Positions 21,704 through 31,860 of a stretch of DNA of 64,000 nucleotides are shown piece by piece. The position numbers and the translations under genes are program-made. This DNA comes from Ryuthela nishihirai (Eukaryota; Arthropoda; Arachnida; Araneae; Heptathelidae), in NCBI GenBank assembly GCA_038380435.1, contig JAWZYU010000129.1, positions 127,001 to 191,000 on the forward strand. Direction: 5' to 3'. How positions within the stretch are numbered: position 1 is the first letter of the stretch; each line of letters starts with the position of its first letter. The notes beneath the pieces are model-generated. The model was given only the letters and a program-made list of their open reading frames with translations, was not told the origin of the DNA and made no database searches.

Positions 21704-21890
21704 AATACCCCCTCAAGCAGCTGCTTACCACAGAGGTGTGACAGGAGCCTGTCAGTTTATATGCCACAGTAGAAGGTCTGAGAGGATGGCACGCCCTCAG
21801 CAGAAAAACGACACAAAACAGCCATGCCATACCCGGGACTCGAACCCAGGTGTCTTAGATCAGTAGCCAAGCGCGCTAACGACTCAAATT
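21704..21890 (-). mobile_element. SINE-B copy
   Basis: In reverse orientation it reads 'ccccctcaagcagctgctta', 'gacaggagcctgtcag', 'cagcagaaaaacgaca' and B box 'gggactcgaacccagg'. It is followed at the head side by an A run and 'aaatccttcttaat', the usual neighbour of this orientation. Confidence 0.85.
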
Positions 21891-22090
21891 AAAAAAAAAA
21901 AACAAATCCTTCTTAATTAAGAATAGGAATAAACTAATTCAATGCACCCAATTCCCGAGAAAACCGTGTAAAAAAATAAACCTTTAAAAAAAAATACAGT
22001 GCATATGAAAAAATAGATATGAAAATCTTTAAATATTCATTTGATTTTTATTAATTTAAATACATTTTTAATTATATAAATGTTACTTAT

Positions 22091-22295
22091 AGCCGTCCCA
22101 TGGCTCAGTGGTTAGCGCCCTTGGTACTGATCTAAGGGACCTGGGTTCGAGCCCCGGATAAGGCATGGTTGTATGTGTTGTTTTTCTGCTGAGGTCCTGC
22201 CATCCTCTCAGACCTTCTACTATGGCATATGAACTGACAGGCTCCTGTCAGACCTATGTGGCAAGCAGCTGCTTGAGGGGGTATTTTTATTATTA
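22091..22295 (+). mobile_element. SINE-B, full length with 8-bp target duplication
   Basis: Direct repeats ttacttat at 22083-22090 and 22296-22303 bound a 205-bp element. The A box is 'tggctcagtggttagcg', the B box 'ggttcgagcccc'; the body has 'ctgctgaggtcctgcc', 'gacaggctcctgtcag' and 'cagctgcttgaggggg'. The inverted paralogue at 48190-48220 lacks the insertion, giving an empty site. Copy F has it at the same place, so it predates the E/F duplication. Confidence 0.9.
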
Positions 22296-22309
22296 TTACT
22301 TATCTCGTA

Positions 22310-23020
22310 TAAAACTGTAAGTTAAAATAGAGTGACGGCATGAGAGATAAGTGAACTCGTAAAATTAGTGCTGCCTGTGAATACTGGTTAATAATAAAGT
22401 AGCAAAAACACAGAGATGACGTCAGGAGTACTGTTTCGTTGTGTTGCCAGTAGATTTTGCATAATATATATTACAGGCACGTTGAAGTTTTAAAAATACT
22501 TTTCTGAATCGTAACAATGTTCCTATTTAAGGAATATTTTTATATTATGTTTCGATCATCTCAGATACGTAAGATGCATTTTTATTTTTCTACCTACAGA
22601 GAAGAAAAATGGTTATATAAAGTTTCGGAGAAGTATAGACGAAACATTGTGAAGCCGTAATAAAAGTTGGAAGTTGCATACTTTGAGTTTCGCATTGCAA
22701 GCTTTTTTGAGTAGTTCCACTGGATTTTTTTTTTCTCGCCCTCGTATGATCCACGGAGGAAGTAACCATTCTTTTGTTTTATATATTTTGGGTGAGATTT
22801 TAGTGATGTACTGCGATGTGGAAGGGCTTTATGTACGTTTACCAACCGTTAAAGCTTTGGAAATTCCGGTTTTTGAAACGTGATTTTCGGGAAAAAATTT
22901 GGTTTTTGCGACTAATCTCAAAATTAATATTATTATTTTGGCCAGAAATGAAAATTAAAAGTTATGTGCACGTCGTGGTGTAATAAGATAGAAAAATAGG
23001 AATGGATTGGCATCGCACCT
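22310..23020 (+). repeat. R1 interspersed repeat (copy 2)
   Basis: Same family as 8050-8750, with TGACGTCA at 22417-22424. It has about ten extra bases around 'gtgatgtactgcgatgtgg' relative to copies 1 and 3. Confidence 0.8.
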
Positions 23021-23790
23021 TAACCCTTTTTCCGAACGTTTGCAGTGTTTAAAAATTATGATTATGGTGAATAAATATTTCGTTTTATAGTGAATGGTGG
23101 GGTAAAACTTATTTATTGAGAGATGAAATAAAGAATTGCAATTATATTTCTATAAATAGGAATTGAGTACGAAATATTTGTGTTGACACGAAATAGGGTT
23201 CCCATTAATTGTAGCTATGGAAATGAACTACGTTATTTGCGTTTCTAGGGTTAAGAACGATAAGATAATTTTACAAATGCCAAGATTGAAAATAATTATC
23301 CGGTGCAATACACTAATTATTAAGAGTAAAACTGAAATCGGAACGAGATTTGAGGTTTCATGTCAACTTTGCGTTTAACGTATTTTTTTTTGCGTGTTAA
23401 ATATTCCAGCGTTCGTGATTTATATATTACGGCAACCAACGTTTTTATATTCGATATTACACGTAGGTCGTACAGGTGTGAGAGATATCTAATGCGTATG
23501 ATATCGAATAAGATATTTGGCTACTAAGGTATTATGCCAATGTCACCTTTTATTTCGCCCATCAGATAGGTATTGTGAGTGACCTCAGGAGAAAATATGT
23601 TTTGGAAAATGTATTGAACTGAGTAATAAACTGTTATTTCACAATATAGTTTTCTTCTACGGCTTTCACGAGACACTGAAAATGCTTTTCCTGTTCACAT
23701 TATAGAAATTATGTTGGGAAGTAACCGGAACCGCGTTGCTGACGTCATCTCTGTGTTTTCTCCAATTTCTTATTATTAAGTCGTACGTGC
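23021..23790. repeat. Repeat family C with TGACGTCA module
   Basis: AT-rich sequence without coding potential. The end (23500-23770) is related to 43031-43320 and its last ~115 bp are inverted at 26890-27010. It contains TGACGTCA at 23740-23747 and 'ttataga', 'attatgttgggaagtaacc'. Copy F equivalent: 51721-52490. Confidence 0.7.
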
Positions 23791-24321
23791 ACAGGGTATG
23801 GCTCTCCCACACACGGGGCCAAGGCTTAACGCCCCATCCGAAGGACGGCGGTCTTTCCAAGCCCACCGGTGTCCCCTACTGACCGTGAGCACGGCGGAGA
23901 ATTTTGCGGAGATAAATCTCACGCTGACCCAGCTGGGACTCGAACCTGGGAATTACAGAGTTAAAAAAACACGACAAAGATAAAAAAAAAAACAGATATT
24001 TGAGAATTCTTTATATATTTATTTTCTTTAAAACCAAAGCGGTAGGTTTTAATTTGAAAACTTTTAAGTTTATAAAATTAAAAATATCTTAAAATTAATA
24101 AAAATGAAATAAAGACTTCAAGATTTTGATATCACTTGTTTGAAAACAACTCATTTGTATTCGGTTTTCACTTCTAAGGTACCTGCGTTCGAGCCCCGGG
24201 TAAGGCATGGATGTATGTGTCGTTTTTCTGCTGAGGTCCTGCCATCCTCACAGACCTTCTATTATGGCATATAAACTGACAGCTTCCTGTCAGATCTCTG
24301 TGGCAAGCAGCTGTTTGAGGG
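23790..24321. mobile_element. Composite unit: inverted SINE-A, linker, SINE-B
   Basis: A minus-strand SINE-A head and centre (23795-23960) is joined through a linker of about 210 bp (landmarks 'attctttatatatttatttt', 'ttttaatttgaaaact', 'gacttcaagattttgat') to a plus-strand SINE-B that begins at 'taaggtacctgcgttcg'. Both tRNA-like heads are truncated exactly at the linker joints. The same three-part arrangement occurs at 27470-28060 and 28262-28965 (opposite strand), 40190-40900 and 52490-53035. Confidence 0.8.
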
Positions 24322-24365
24322 TTTTTTTTTTTTTTTTCACGTCTGGAACCAATTTTCCATTTTTT

Positions 24366-24632
24366 CATCTGTCTCATAACAGCTGTTCCATTCGGTCACC
24401 TTCCCGCAACTTAAACTGATCCCTCTGGTTCTTTATGACGTCGCCATTTAGACCCTTGTGCAAATAACTACCGTTCAGAGATAAAACAACCTAACCAAAC
24501 GCATATCTCCTATATGGCGTATTAAAGTAATCAAAGGGGTCATCACCTTCACAGACCTTCGACTATGGCGGAGAAACTGACAGGCTCCTGTCAGATCGCT
24601 GTTGCAAACAGCTACTTGAGGGGGTGTTTTTT
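24366..24632 (+). mobile_element. SINE-A tail followed by SINE-B tail
   Basis: A diverged SINE-A tail (24366-24493: 'tctgtctcataacagctg', 'gccatttagacc', 'cagagataaaacaacc') is followed by a SINE-B tail (24541-24632: 'cacagaccttcgactatggc', 'gctacttgagggggtg'). Confidence 0.75.
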
Positions 24633-26045
24633 TTTTCCTTTATTATATTTATGAAGATATTTTCACTCTTTTCCCTAACACGTTAAGCCTCTTTGGATTA
24701 GGAAATAAAATAATCATTAGAGGTTAAATGTTTAGGGTATGAAATGACTCCTGGGCTAAGCACTTAATCCCTGTGTAGTCTGTAAAACAGAAATTCGTTA
24801 AAATTATGTTGCTGTTATGGATATTTTTATATTCCGAATATTGTATTCCAAGCCTATCGGTGTCCAATACTGACCGTGGGAAGGGCGGTGAGTTTTGCGG
24901 AGATAAATCTCAACGCTGAGGATTCTTTATGAGTTCCGTACTTAAATAGAAATGGAAACCGAAACATATTTATCGCTGTGCCCAATGAAAGGTAGATTAT
25001 TCCATTCTCCCTTCCTTTAAACTTGTTTCTTTTAGGGTTTCAGACTAAATAAACAGATATCGCTGCTATTAAACATCTGAACTTGAGTTACTAATTAAAT
25101 ACTGCATCAGTTGAAGTAGTAAAATAAAATAGTTTTTCTAATGTCTCTTAATTATCAAGGGTATTTTTTGTGTTTTAAAACCTATTATTGTTCGTAAATT
25201 TTATCCCAATGAGATGATACGGAATACAGCGTCATAACTTAGCGAGTTGCGGAGTGTCATTTACTACCTGTCTCTGGCAGTCATAACTCATCGGGGAAAT
25301 CAATGTACACGCTCGGAATTTTCACAGAATGTTTCAGGTTAAGGTTCGGTTTGCAGTGCGACATTTAAGGTCGGAAGTCCAAATAAGTTGAACCGTAACA
25401 AAAAAAAAATTCACATTTCCCCTCACCCAAAAAAGTGTCCTAAATTTATATTCCAACATACTATATGTGGTAATATTCAAATAGTGTTGATTAAAGTTTT
25501 GAAACATGAATGCATAAATATAACTTATGTACTTAATTAAATTCACATGTACGACAATTATTGCTAAATGAAATAAATTCCTGTAGGTGGCGTTAATTTT
25601 GTTTGTAATGAAATATTTGCTTGTTACCGCCGTTCCCAACGGTTGTTCGTTTTCCACTTCTACGATTGGTCAAATATGTTACAATGGCACGTGCAGGTAG
25701 ATAGCTTCACACCTGTCGCCCTTAGTTACGATAGCAACCATATATTCGCTTTGACTTTAGAATCAAATTTTACTCTCAATTCATTTCTTCTTTTCCATAA
25801 TATATTTTATTACGTATATTTAGAATAAAGTTCATAGACCACGTAAATTTTACGTACACAAGAATCGAACTACAGTTAGCAATGATTAATAGTAATATTC
25901 TAATATTTCAGAAACGTTAATATTTAAAATATGCGAATGCAATTTAATATCAAAGTCGGAAATTACATACCACTATGCGTTTCAGTTTAAATAAATGAGA
26001 TTGATTAATTTAATTATCAAACTTTACTGGTTTTCTTAACGATCT
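24633..26045. other. Duplicated non-coding stretch
   Basis: The stretch is collinear with 41205-42640. A minus-strand SINE-A scrap lies at 24845-24920 ('gcggagataaatctcaacgc'). Short frames at 25334-25657 and 25643-25828 have near-copies in block D only because the DNA is duplicated; they show no domain or coding signal. Confidence 0.6.
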
Positions 26046-26062
26046 GACACCGTGGAGACAGG

Positions 26063-26420
26063 GGCGGGGGTGGCTCAGTCGGTAGCGCGCCCGGCTCGTA
26101 ATCTGTAGTTCCCAGGTTCGAGTCCAAGCTGGGTCAGCGTTGAGATTTTTCTCCGCAAAATTCCGCGTCCTGCCCACGGTCAGTAGGGGACACCGATGGG
26201 CTTGGAAAGGCCGTCGGTGATATTTATTTATTAATGTGGGAGAAACATACCCTGTGCACGTTAAAGAACACGCTGGATGGCCTTGACGGGAGGCAACCAT
26301 CTGTCTCCCTACAGCTGTGCCAGTGGGTCCCCTCCCCCAACCTTCTCTCAGCCTTCGGGGTCCATGTGACGTGGCCATTTAGCCCGTGGTGTGCAAAAAA
26401 GTGCCGCTCAGAGGTAGGCA
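26063..26420 (+). mobile_element. SINE-A copy with internal deletion
   Basis: The head is complete, but about 35 bp between 'aaaggccgtcgg' and 'gggagaaacatac' are replaced by 'tgatatttatttattaatgt'. The partner copy at 42645-43030 is uninterrupted there. Confidence 0.85.
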
Positions 26421-27180
26421 GGTCTTTTGCCTGCCTTCTGCATCGCCTTTTCTTTTTTCATTAGCGCCATGCACGTTGCCAGTGCGCCTAGAAGAAAACT
26501 GAAAAATGTCGACGCTACTACGTACGTTTCACTTCAACAGATTTCATTAACTGTATACTGTTTGAAAGTAATCGTAATAATTCTTTGCTGACGTCTGACA
26601 ATAATATTATTGATTTAATTGTTTTCCGACTTCGAAGGAAGTGACACCTCTCCATATCCGCAACAAAGTTCTCTCTCTTTAAGCTTCCTTTCTCACCATT
26701 TCTCGTACCTGAGCGAAGCCAATCAGTGAATATTATACGAACGAATATTATCGAACATAACGTGGCAGTGGGGATCGCATCAAATAACCAAAGATAATCG
26801 AATAACGAAAACTTTCTCTGCCTAGAGTAGTTAAAATAAAAAATATCCTACGTGTATAAGGAAACTGAAATATGTGTGCGCCTTAATAATAAATTGGAGA
26901 AAACACGGATATGACGTCAGCGAAGCGGTTTCGGTTACTTCCCAACATAATTTCTATAAAGTGAAGAGGAAAACCATTTTCAGTGTCTCGTGAAAGCCAT
27001 AGAACAAAACTATATCTTATCCACTGTTATGCCCCCAAATTGATTCTGTTTACATTTAAAAGCATCCAGCTTACAATGAGGTTTATTCGTATGCATCACA
27101 GCGCATTGGTGCTATTATATTATCTAAAATTTGTTTCAGGATGTTTCTCAACTTTTAATAATAAATAAATAAATAAATAA
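26421..27180. repeat. Mixed segment with inverted TGACGTCA module
   Basis: Mostly apparently unique AT-rich sequence. From 26890 to 27010 it is the reverse complement of 23650-23765, including TGACGTCA at 26912-26919. From 27035 it resembles 21570-21710 (the segment before the minus SINE-B). No gene is seen. Confidence 0.65.
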
Positions 27181-27181
27181 A

Positions 27182-27365
27182 TATCCCCTCAAGCAGCTGC
27201 TTAACACAGAGATCTGACAGGAGCCAGTCAGTTTATATGCCATAGTAGACTGTCTGAGAGGATGGCACGCCCTCAGCAGAAAAACGACACAAAACAGCCA
27301 TGCCGTACCCGGGACTCGAACCCAGGTCTCTTAGATCAGTAGCCAAACGCGCTAACCACTCAACT
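27182..27365 (-). mobile_element. SINE-B copy
   Basis: Reverse-oriented SINE-B equivalent to 21704-21890: 'ctcaagcagctgcttaacac', 'cagcagaaaaacgaca', 'gggactcgaacccagg', then A run and 'aaatacttaataaacaatag'. Confidence 0.85.
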
Positions 27366-27469
27366 TAAAAAAAAAATAAATACTTAATAAACAATAGGAA
27401 TAATCTAATTCAATGGACCCAATTCTGTTTCTGATAGTTTCCCGAGAAAACCGTGTAAAAAAATACTTC

Positions 27470-28060
27470 AGCAGAAAAACGACACATAAGTCCATGCCTT
27501 ACCCGGGACTCGAACCCAGGTCCCTTAGACGTGAAAACCGAATACAAATGAGTTGTTTCCAAACAAGTCATATCAAAATCTTGAAGTCTTTATTTCATTT
27601 TTATTAATTTTAAGACATTTTTAATTTTATAAACTTAGAAGTTTTCAAATTAAAACCTACCGGTTTGGTTTTAAAGAAAATAAATATATAAAGAATTCTT
27701 AATTATTTTTATTTTTTTTATATTTGTCGTGTTTTTTAACTCAATCGGTAGCGCCCCGGCTCGTAATCTGTAGTTCCCAGGTTCGAGTCCCAGTTGCAAA
27801 ATTCCCCGCCCTGCCCACGGTCAGTAGGGGAAACCGATGGGCTTGGAAAGGCCGCCGTCCGTCGGATGGGACGTTAAGCCGTAGCCCGTGTGTGGGAGAG
27901 CCATACCCTGTGCACGTTAAAGAACACGCTGGATGGCCTTGACGGGAGACTACCATATGTACAACAACCTTCTCTGAGATTTCGGGGTCAATGTGACCTG
28001 GCCATTTAGCCCATGGTGGGCAAAAAAGTGCCGGTCAGAGGTAAAACAACCCAACCTATT
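27470..28060. mobile_element. Composite SINE-B/linker/SINE-A unit, opposite strand
   Basis: A short minus SINE-B head (27470-27527), the linker reverse-complemented (27528-27735) and a plus SINE-A (27736-28060) lacking its first bases and part of its centre are present. The order is the reverse complement of 23790-24321. Confidence 0.8.
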
Positions 28061-28261
28061 AGATTATCTAAAAATTGTTTCTCAAGTGTAAAATAATTCA
28101 TTTATAATACAGAAAAGAAATGATCTAAATAAATGCACCAAATTCTGTTATAAAATTTTAAACGGTAAATATGTTCCTGAAAAAACCGTGTAAAAAAAAA
28201 TTCTAAAACAAAACACAGTGCATATGAAAAAATAGAAGATTGGTTCCAGACGTGAAAAAAA

Positions 28262-28965
28262 AATATACCCCCTCAAGCAGCTGTTTGCCACAGAGATCTG
28301 ACAGGAAGCTGTCAGTTTATATGCCATAATAGAAGGTCTGTGAGGACGGCAGGACCTCAGCAGAGAAACGACACATACGTCCATGCCTTACCCGGGACTC
28401 GAACCCAGGTCTCTTAGACGTGAAAACCGAATACAAATGAGTTGTTTTCATACAAGTCATGAAAATCTTGAAGTCTTTATTTCATTTTTATTAATTTTAA
28501 GACATTTTTAAATTTATAAACTTAGAAGTTTTCAAATTAAAACCTACCGGTTTGGTTTTAAAGAAAATAAATATATAAAGAATTTTTCAATTTTTTTTTG
28601 GTTTTTTTTTTTTATCTTTGTCGTGTTTTTCAACTCAGTCGGTAGCGCGCCAGGCTCGTAATCTGTAGTTCCCAGGTTCGAGTCCCAGCTGGGTCAGCGT
28701 CGAGATTTATCTCCGCAAAATTCCCCGCCCAGCCCACAGTCAGTAGGGGACACCGATGGGCTTGGAAAGGCTGCCGTCCGTCGGATGGGACGTTAAGCTG
28801 TGGCCCCGTGTGCAGGAAAGCCATACCCTGTGCACTTTAAAGAACACGCTGGATGGCCTTGACGGGAGACTACCATATGTCCCCCAACCTTCTCTGAGAC
28901 TTCGGGGTCCATGTGACGTGGCCATTTAGCCTATGGTGTGCGAAAAAGTGTCGCTCAGAAGTAAA
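28262..28965. mobile_element. Composite SINE-B/linker/SINE-A unit, opposite strand
   Basis: Minus SINE-B body (28262-28418), linker (28419-28632) and plus SINE-A (28632-28965) are present. The SINE-A 3' half is shortened ('accatatgtcccccaacc'). This unit leads directly into segmental copy B. Confidence 0.82.
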
Positions 28966-29169
28966 CAATTTTTTCCGAATTAAATTCAAATGGGGTTTTT
29001 TAAAAAGGCGCCGTGTGAACCGTGTTACATCAAAATAAATCGTGTAAATAGGCAAATTAAATTTCTTTTCTGATCTGTGTTAAATCAAAAACGTGTAAAA
29101 AATATATATACTTGATTGAGATTCAAATTTGTCACTCATTAACCTAAACTGATTGCAGTGTTGCTACCG

Positions 29170-29276
29170 TAAGTAAGCACCTCAGCAGAAAAGAAAACAC
29201 ACATCAATTCCTTACCCTAGGTTCGAACCCAGGTCTCTTAGATCAATAGCGAAGCGCGCTAAGCACTCAACTTTAA
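29170..29276 (-). mobile_element. SINE-B head fragment (copy B)
   Basis: Counterpart of 2214-2302, slightly better preserved at the A-box end ('gcgctaagcactcaac'). Confidence 0.75.
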
Positions 29277-29323
29277 AAAAAATAAATCCTTCTTAATAAA
29301 CAATAGGAATAATCTAATTCAAT

Positions 29324-29334
29324 GCACCCAATTC
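29324..29334. other. Unoccupied target site of the I-clade element
   Basis: gcacccaattc occurs once here, in the position where copy A has the two target duplications flanking 2371-7967. Confidence 0.85.
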
Positions 29335-29399
29335 TGTTTCAGATAGGTTCCCAAGAAAACCGTGTAAAAAAATCAACCTTTAAAAAAAAATACAGTGCA

Positions 29400-30110
29400 T
29401 ATGAAAAAATGGATATGAAAATCTTTAAATCTCCTAAAATTAGTGCTGCCTGCCTGTGAATACGGGTTAATAATAAAGTAGGAAAAACACCGAGATGACG
29501 TCAGCAGTACTCTTTCGTTGTGTTGCCATCAGATTTGCTATAATATATTACAATCACGTTGAAGTTTCAAAAATACTATTCTTAATCATAATAATGTTGC
29601 TATTTTAGGTATATTTTTATGTTATGCTTCGATCATCTCAGGTACGTAAGATGCATTTTTATTTTTCTACAGAGAAGAAAAATGGTTATATAAAGTTTCG
29701 GAGAAGTATAGACGAAACATTGTGAAGCCGTAGTAAAAGTTGGAAGTTGCATACTTTGAGTTTCGCATTGCAAGCTTTTTTGAGTTGTTCCACTGGATTT
29801 TTTTTTCTCACCCTGGTACGATACACGGAGGAAGTAACCATTGTTTTGTTTTATATACTTTGGGTGAGATTTTAGTGATGTGGAAGGGCTTTACGTAGGC
29901 AGCAACCATTTATACGTTTACGAACCGTTAAAGCTTTGGAAATTCCGGTTTTTGAAAAGTCGTTTTCGGTAAAAAATTTGATATATGCGAGCAATCTCAA
30001 GATTGATATTATTGTTTTGGCGCAGAAATGAAAATTAACAGTTAGGTGCACGTCGTGATGTAATAAGATACAAAATTAGGAATGGATTTGCATCGAACGG
30101 TATCTGAGTC
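29400..30110 (+). repeat. R1 interspersed repeat (copy 3)
   Basis: Counterpart of 8050-8750, with TGACGTCA at 29496-29503. Confidence 0.8.
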
Positions 30111-31860
30111 TTCTACGTCCTTGTGACCTAACTATTTAACCGATGATGTGCAAAAAAGTGCCGCTCAGAGGTGAAACAACCCAAATGTCAGGTTTTTTCG
30201 ATATTCAAAACTCGAATTTTAATTGCATTTCGGAAAACCTCGAGAAGGATCCCCCAGTATGATGTAACGTTGAATTAATATCCCAAGACCGGATTTACCC
30301 ATGCTAATTACGAAACCTCACAAAATTTCAAAATAAATTATTGATAATGAATAATCTAAATATAAAAAAATTTTAAAAGTCATAGTGTTATATCTAATCT
30401 TCAGACTTTGTATTAATTCATAATCAACTACTTTCTATTCAGAATCCTGTTGAAAACATATCCCCCTTTCCTATTTGAATTATAAACTCTGATAATTACC
30501 TCACTGTGACTAACCATTCGCTATATAACGTCTGTTATCGCAATATATGGTTTTCAAATCAGGTATACGTCTTAAAATATCAGGTCTATTTTTTTATATT
30601 CGGAAACCAAACCTCTGCTTAATCTTCTACGCGTAGCCGGAAATACGAAAATTTCCAACAATTATATCGCATAAAGCTTATTCAATAACCGGAAGTGCAT
30701 GATATTGTTTCTTCAAAGTAGCAACGTATGTGTAGTATTATTGCAAATATAAACATATTTTAGGTGTAAGATGAAGTTGATATGAGAGAGATTATTTAGA
30801 AGATTTGAATTTCATAATATGTAGATCTGATGTGAATTATTTTCTGTATTAGACGGTGAAATTATTAATCAAGTGTAGATATTTGGTGAGAAAAAAATTC
30901 CATGTTCGAATAATGTTTAAATCTGATAATGTAATAAAGTGACAGTTTAGCAGAAAGGAAGCGGAAATGATCATAAGTTATGAGTTACGTAGCTCACTTG
31001 AATATAGTTTATTGTTGATTCTTTCTTTAATTTCCTTTGCTGTTAAGAGGTTTAAAAATAATTGAATCTGTGTAATTTATAGAGTTTTGCTTTGAGCTGT
31101 GTTTTCTAAATTTCTAATTGAGGTTTGGAGAAAAACTCTTTAAGAATAGCAGGATTGGTTTCTTTTTTTTTTAAGTATGATGCTGTACTTTCTTTCTCTA
31201 GTTTTTCCTCTCGGTATGTTGTGTGTATATATATATAGGGTATTTGATATTTCTAGTGTTCAGGTGTATTTGGTGGCAATGTTGGAGTTAATATGATTTT
31301 GTCTGATGAATAGTGTACAGTGGTGTATTCTAAAGAATTCGAGAAAAGGGTTTTAATTTAGTCGATAGTAATAGGTTTTAAAGTTTTCCTTATGTTGAAA
31401 GTGCTGTGATATTTATGTAAATTGAGAAGAATTTCAATGGGTTGTTAGCGGGGTGGAAATGTGAGGGACCTTTCAAAAGAGATACTCTCTTGTGGAAGTT
31501 AACGGTGTGGCCTACTGATCTCGACAACTATGGCTACTTTTCTTATTTTTCCACCCTACTGAGGAGTGGTCAACCACACAGGGTCCGGGTGCTGACCATA
31601 TACCCACCGGACTGGACAGATATATGGCTCTGAGCTTGATTATGGATCCTGATTTTGCTGCACTGGTGGGCTTCTGTGGAGGGATAATCTTCCGCTATGT
31701 TTTCTGTTTGTTTCTGGGTTGACAGCCGCAAGTGAATAGATTCACAGTATATGTTTATCAGCTGGTGGATAATCCTGAGCAGAGGTCATCGCAGCCACCT
31801 GAACTCTTTCCTTCTTTTGGCATCGTCAAATTCTACATTGGAGGAAGTCTTCCAGTGTAG
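30111..31860. other. Duplicated non-coding stretch and RTE 5' leader (copy B)
   Basis: Counterpart of 8751-10522, with a SINE-A tail remnant at 30145-30185. A deletion of about 35 bp near 31505 compared with copy A lies in the putative RTE leader. No gene is seen. Confidence 0.6.

Larger units (their letters stand above)
20020..24752. repeat. Segmental duplication, copy E
   Basis: The block is collinear with 48640-53455 at roughly 97% by eye over sampled stretches. It contains a SINE-A array end, a 5S fragment, SINE-B copies in both orientations, an R1 repeat and the composite SINE unit. It is closer to its partner than copies A and B are to each other, so it is the more recent event. Confidence 0.88.
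23800..26420. repeat. Segmental duplication, copy C
   Basis: The block is collinear with 40345-43015 at roughly 96-97% by eye, from the composite SINE unit to the SINE-A at the right end. It overlaps the end of copy E, showing that the same material took part in two duplications. Confidence 0.85.

Noticed and set aside
22091..22165. Functional tRNA genes in the SINE heads
   Set aside because: A and B boxes are present, but the cloverleafs are imperfect, lack proper acceptor stems and are always attached to SINE bodies.
25334..25828. Two short frames nearly repeated at 42224-42409
   Set aside because: They agree only because the DNA is block-duplicated; no domain, splice context or codon constraint was seen.
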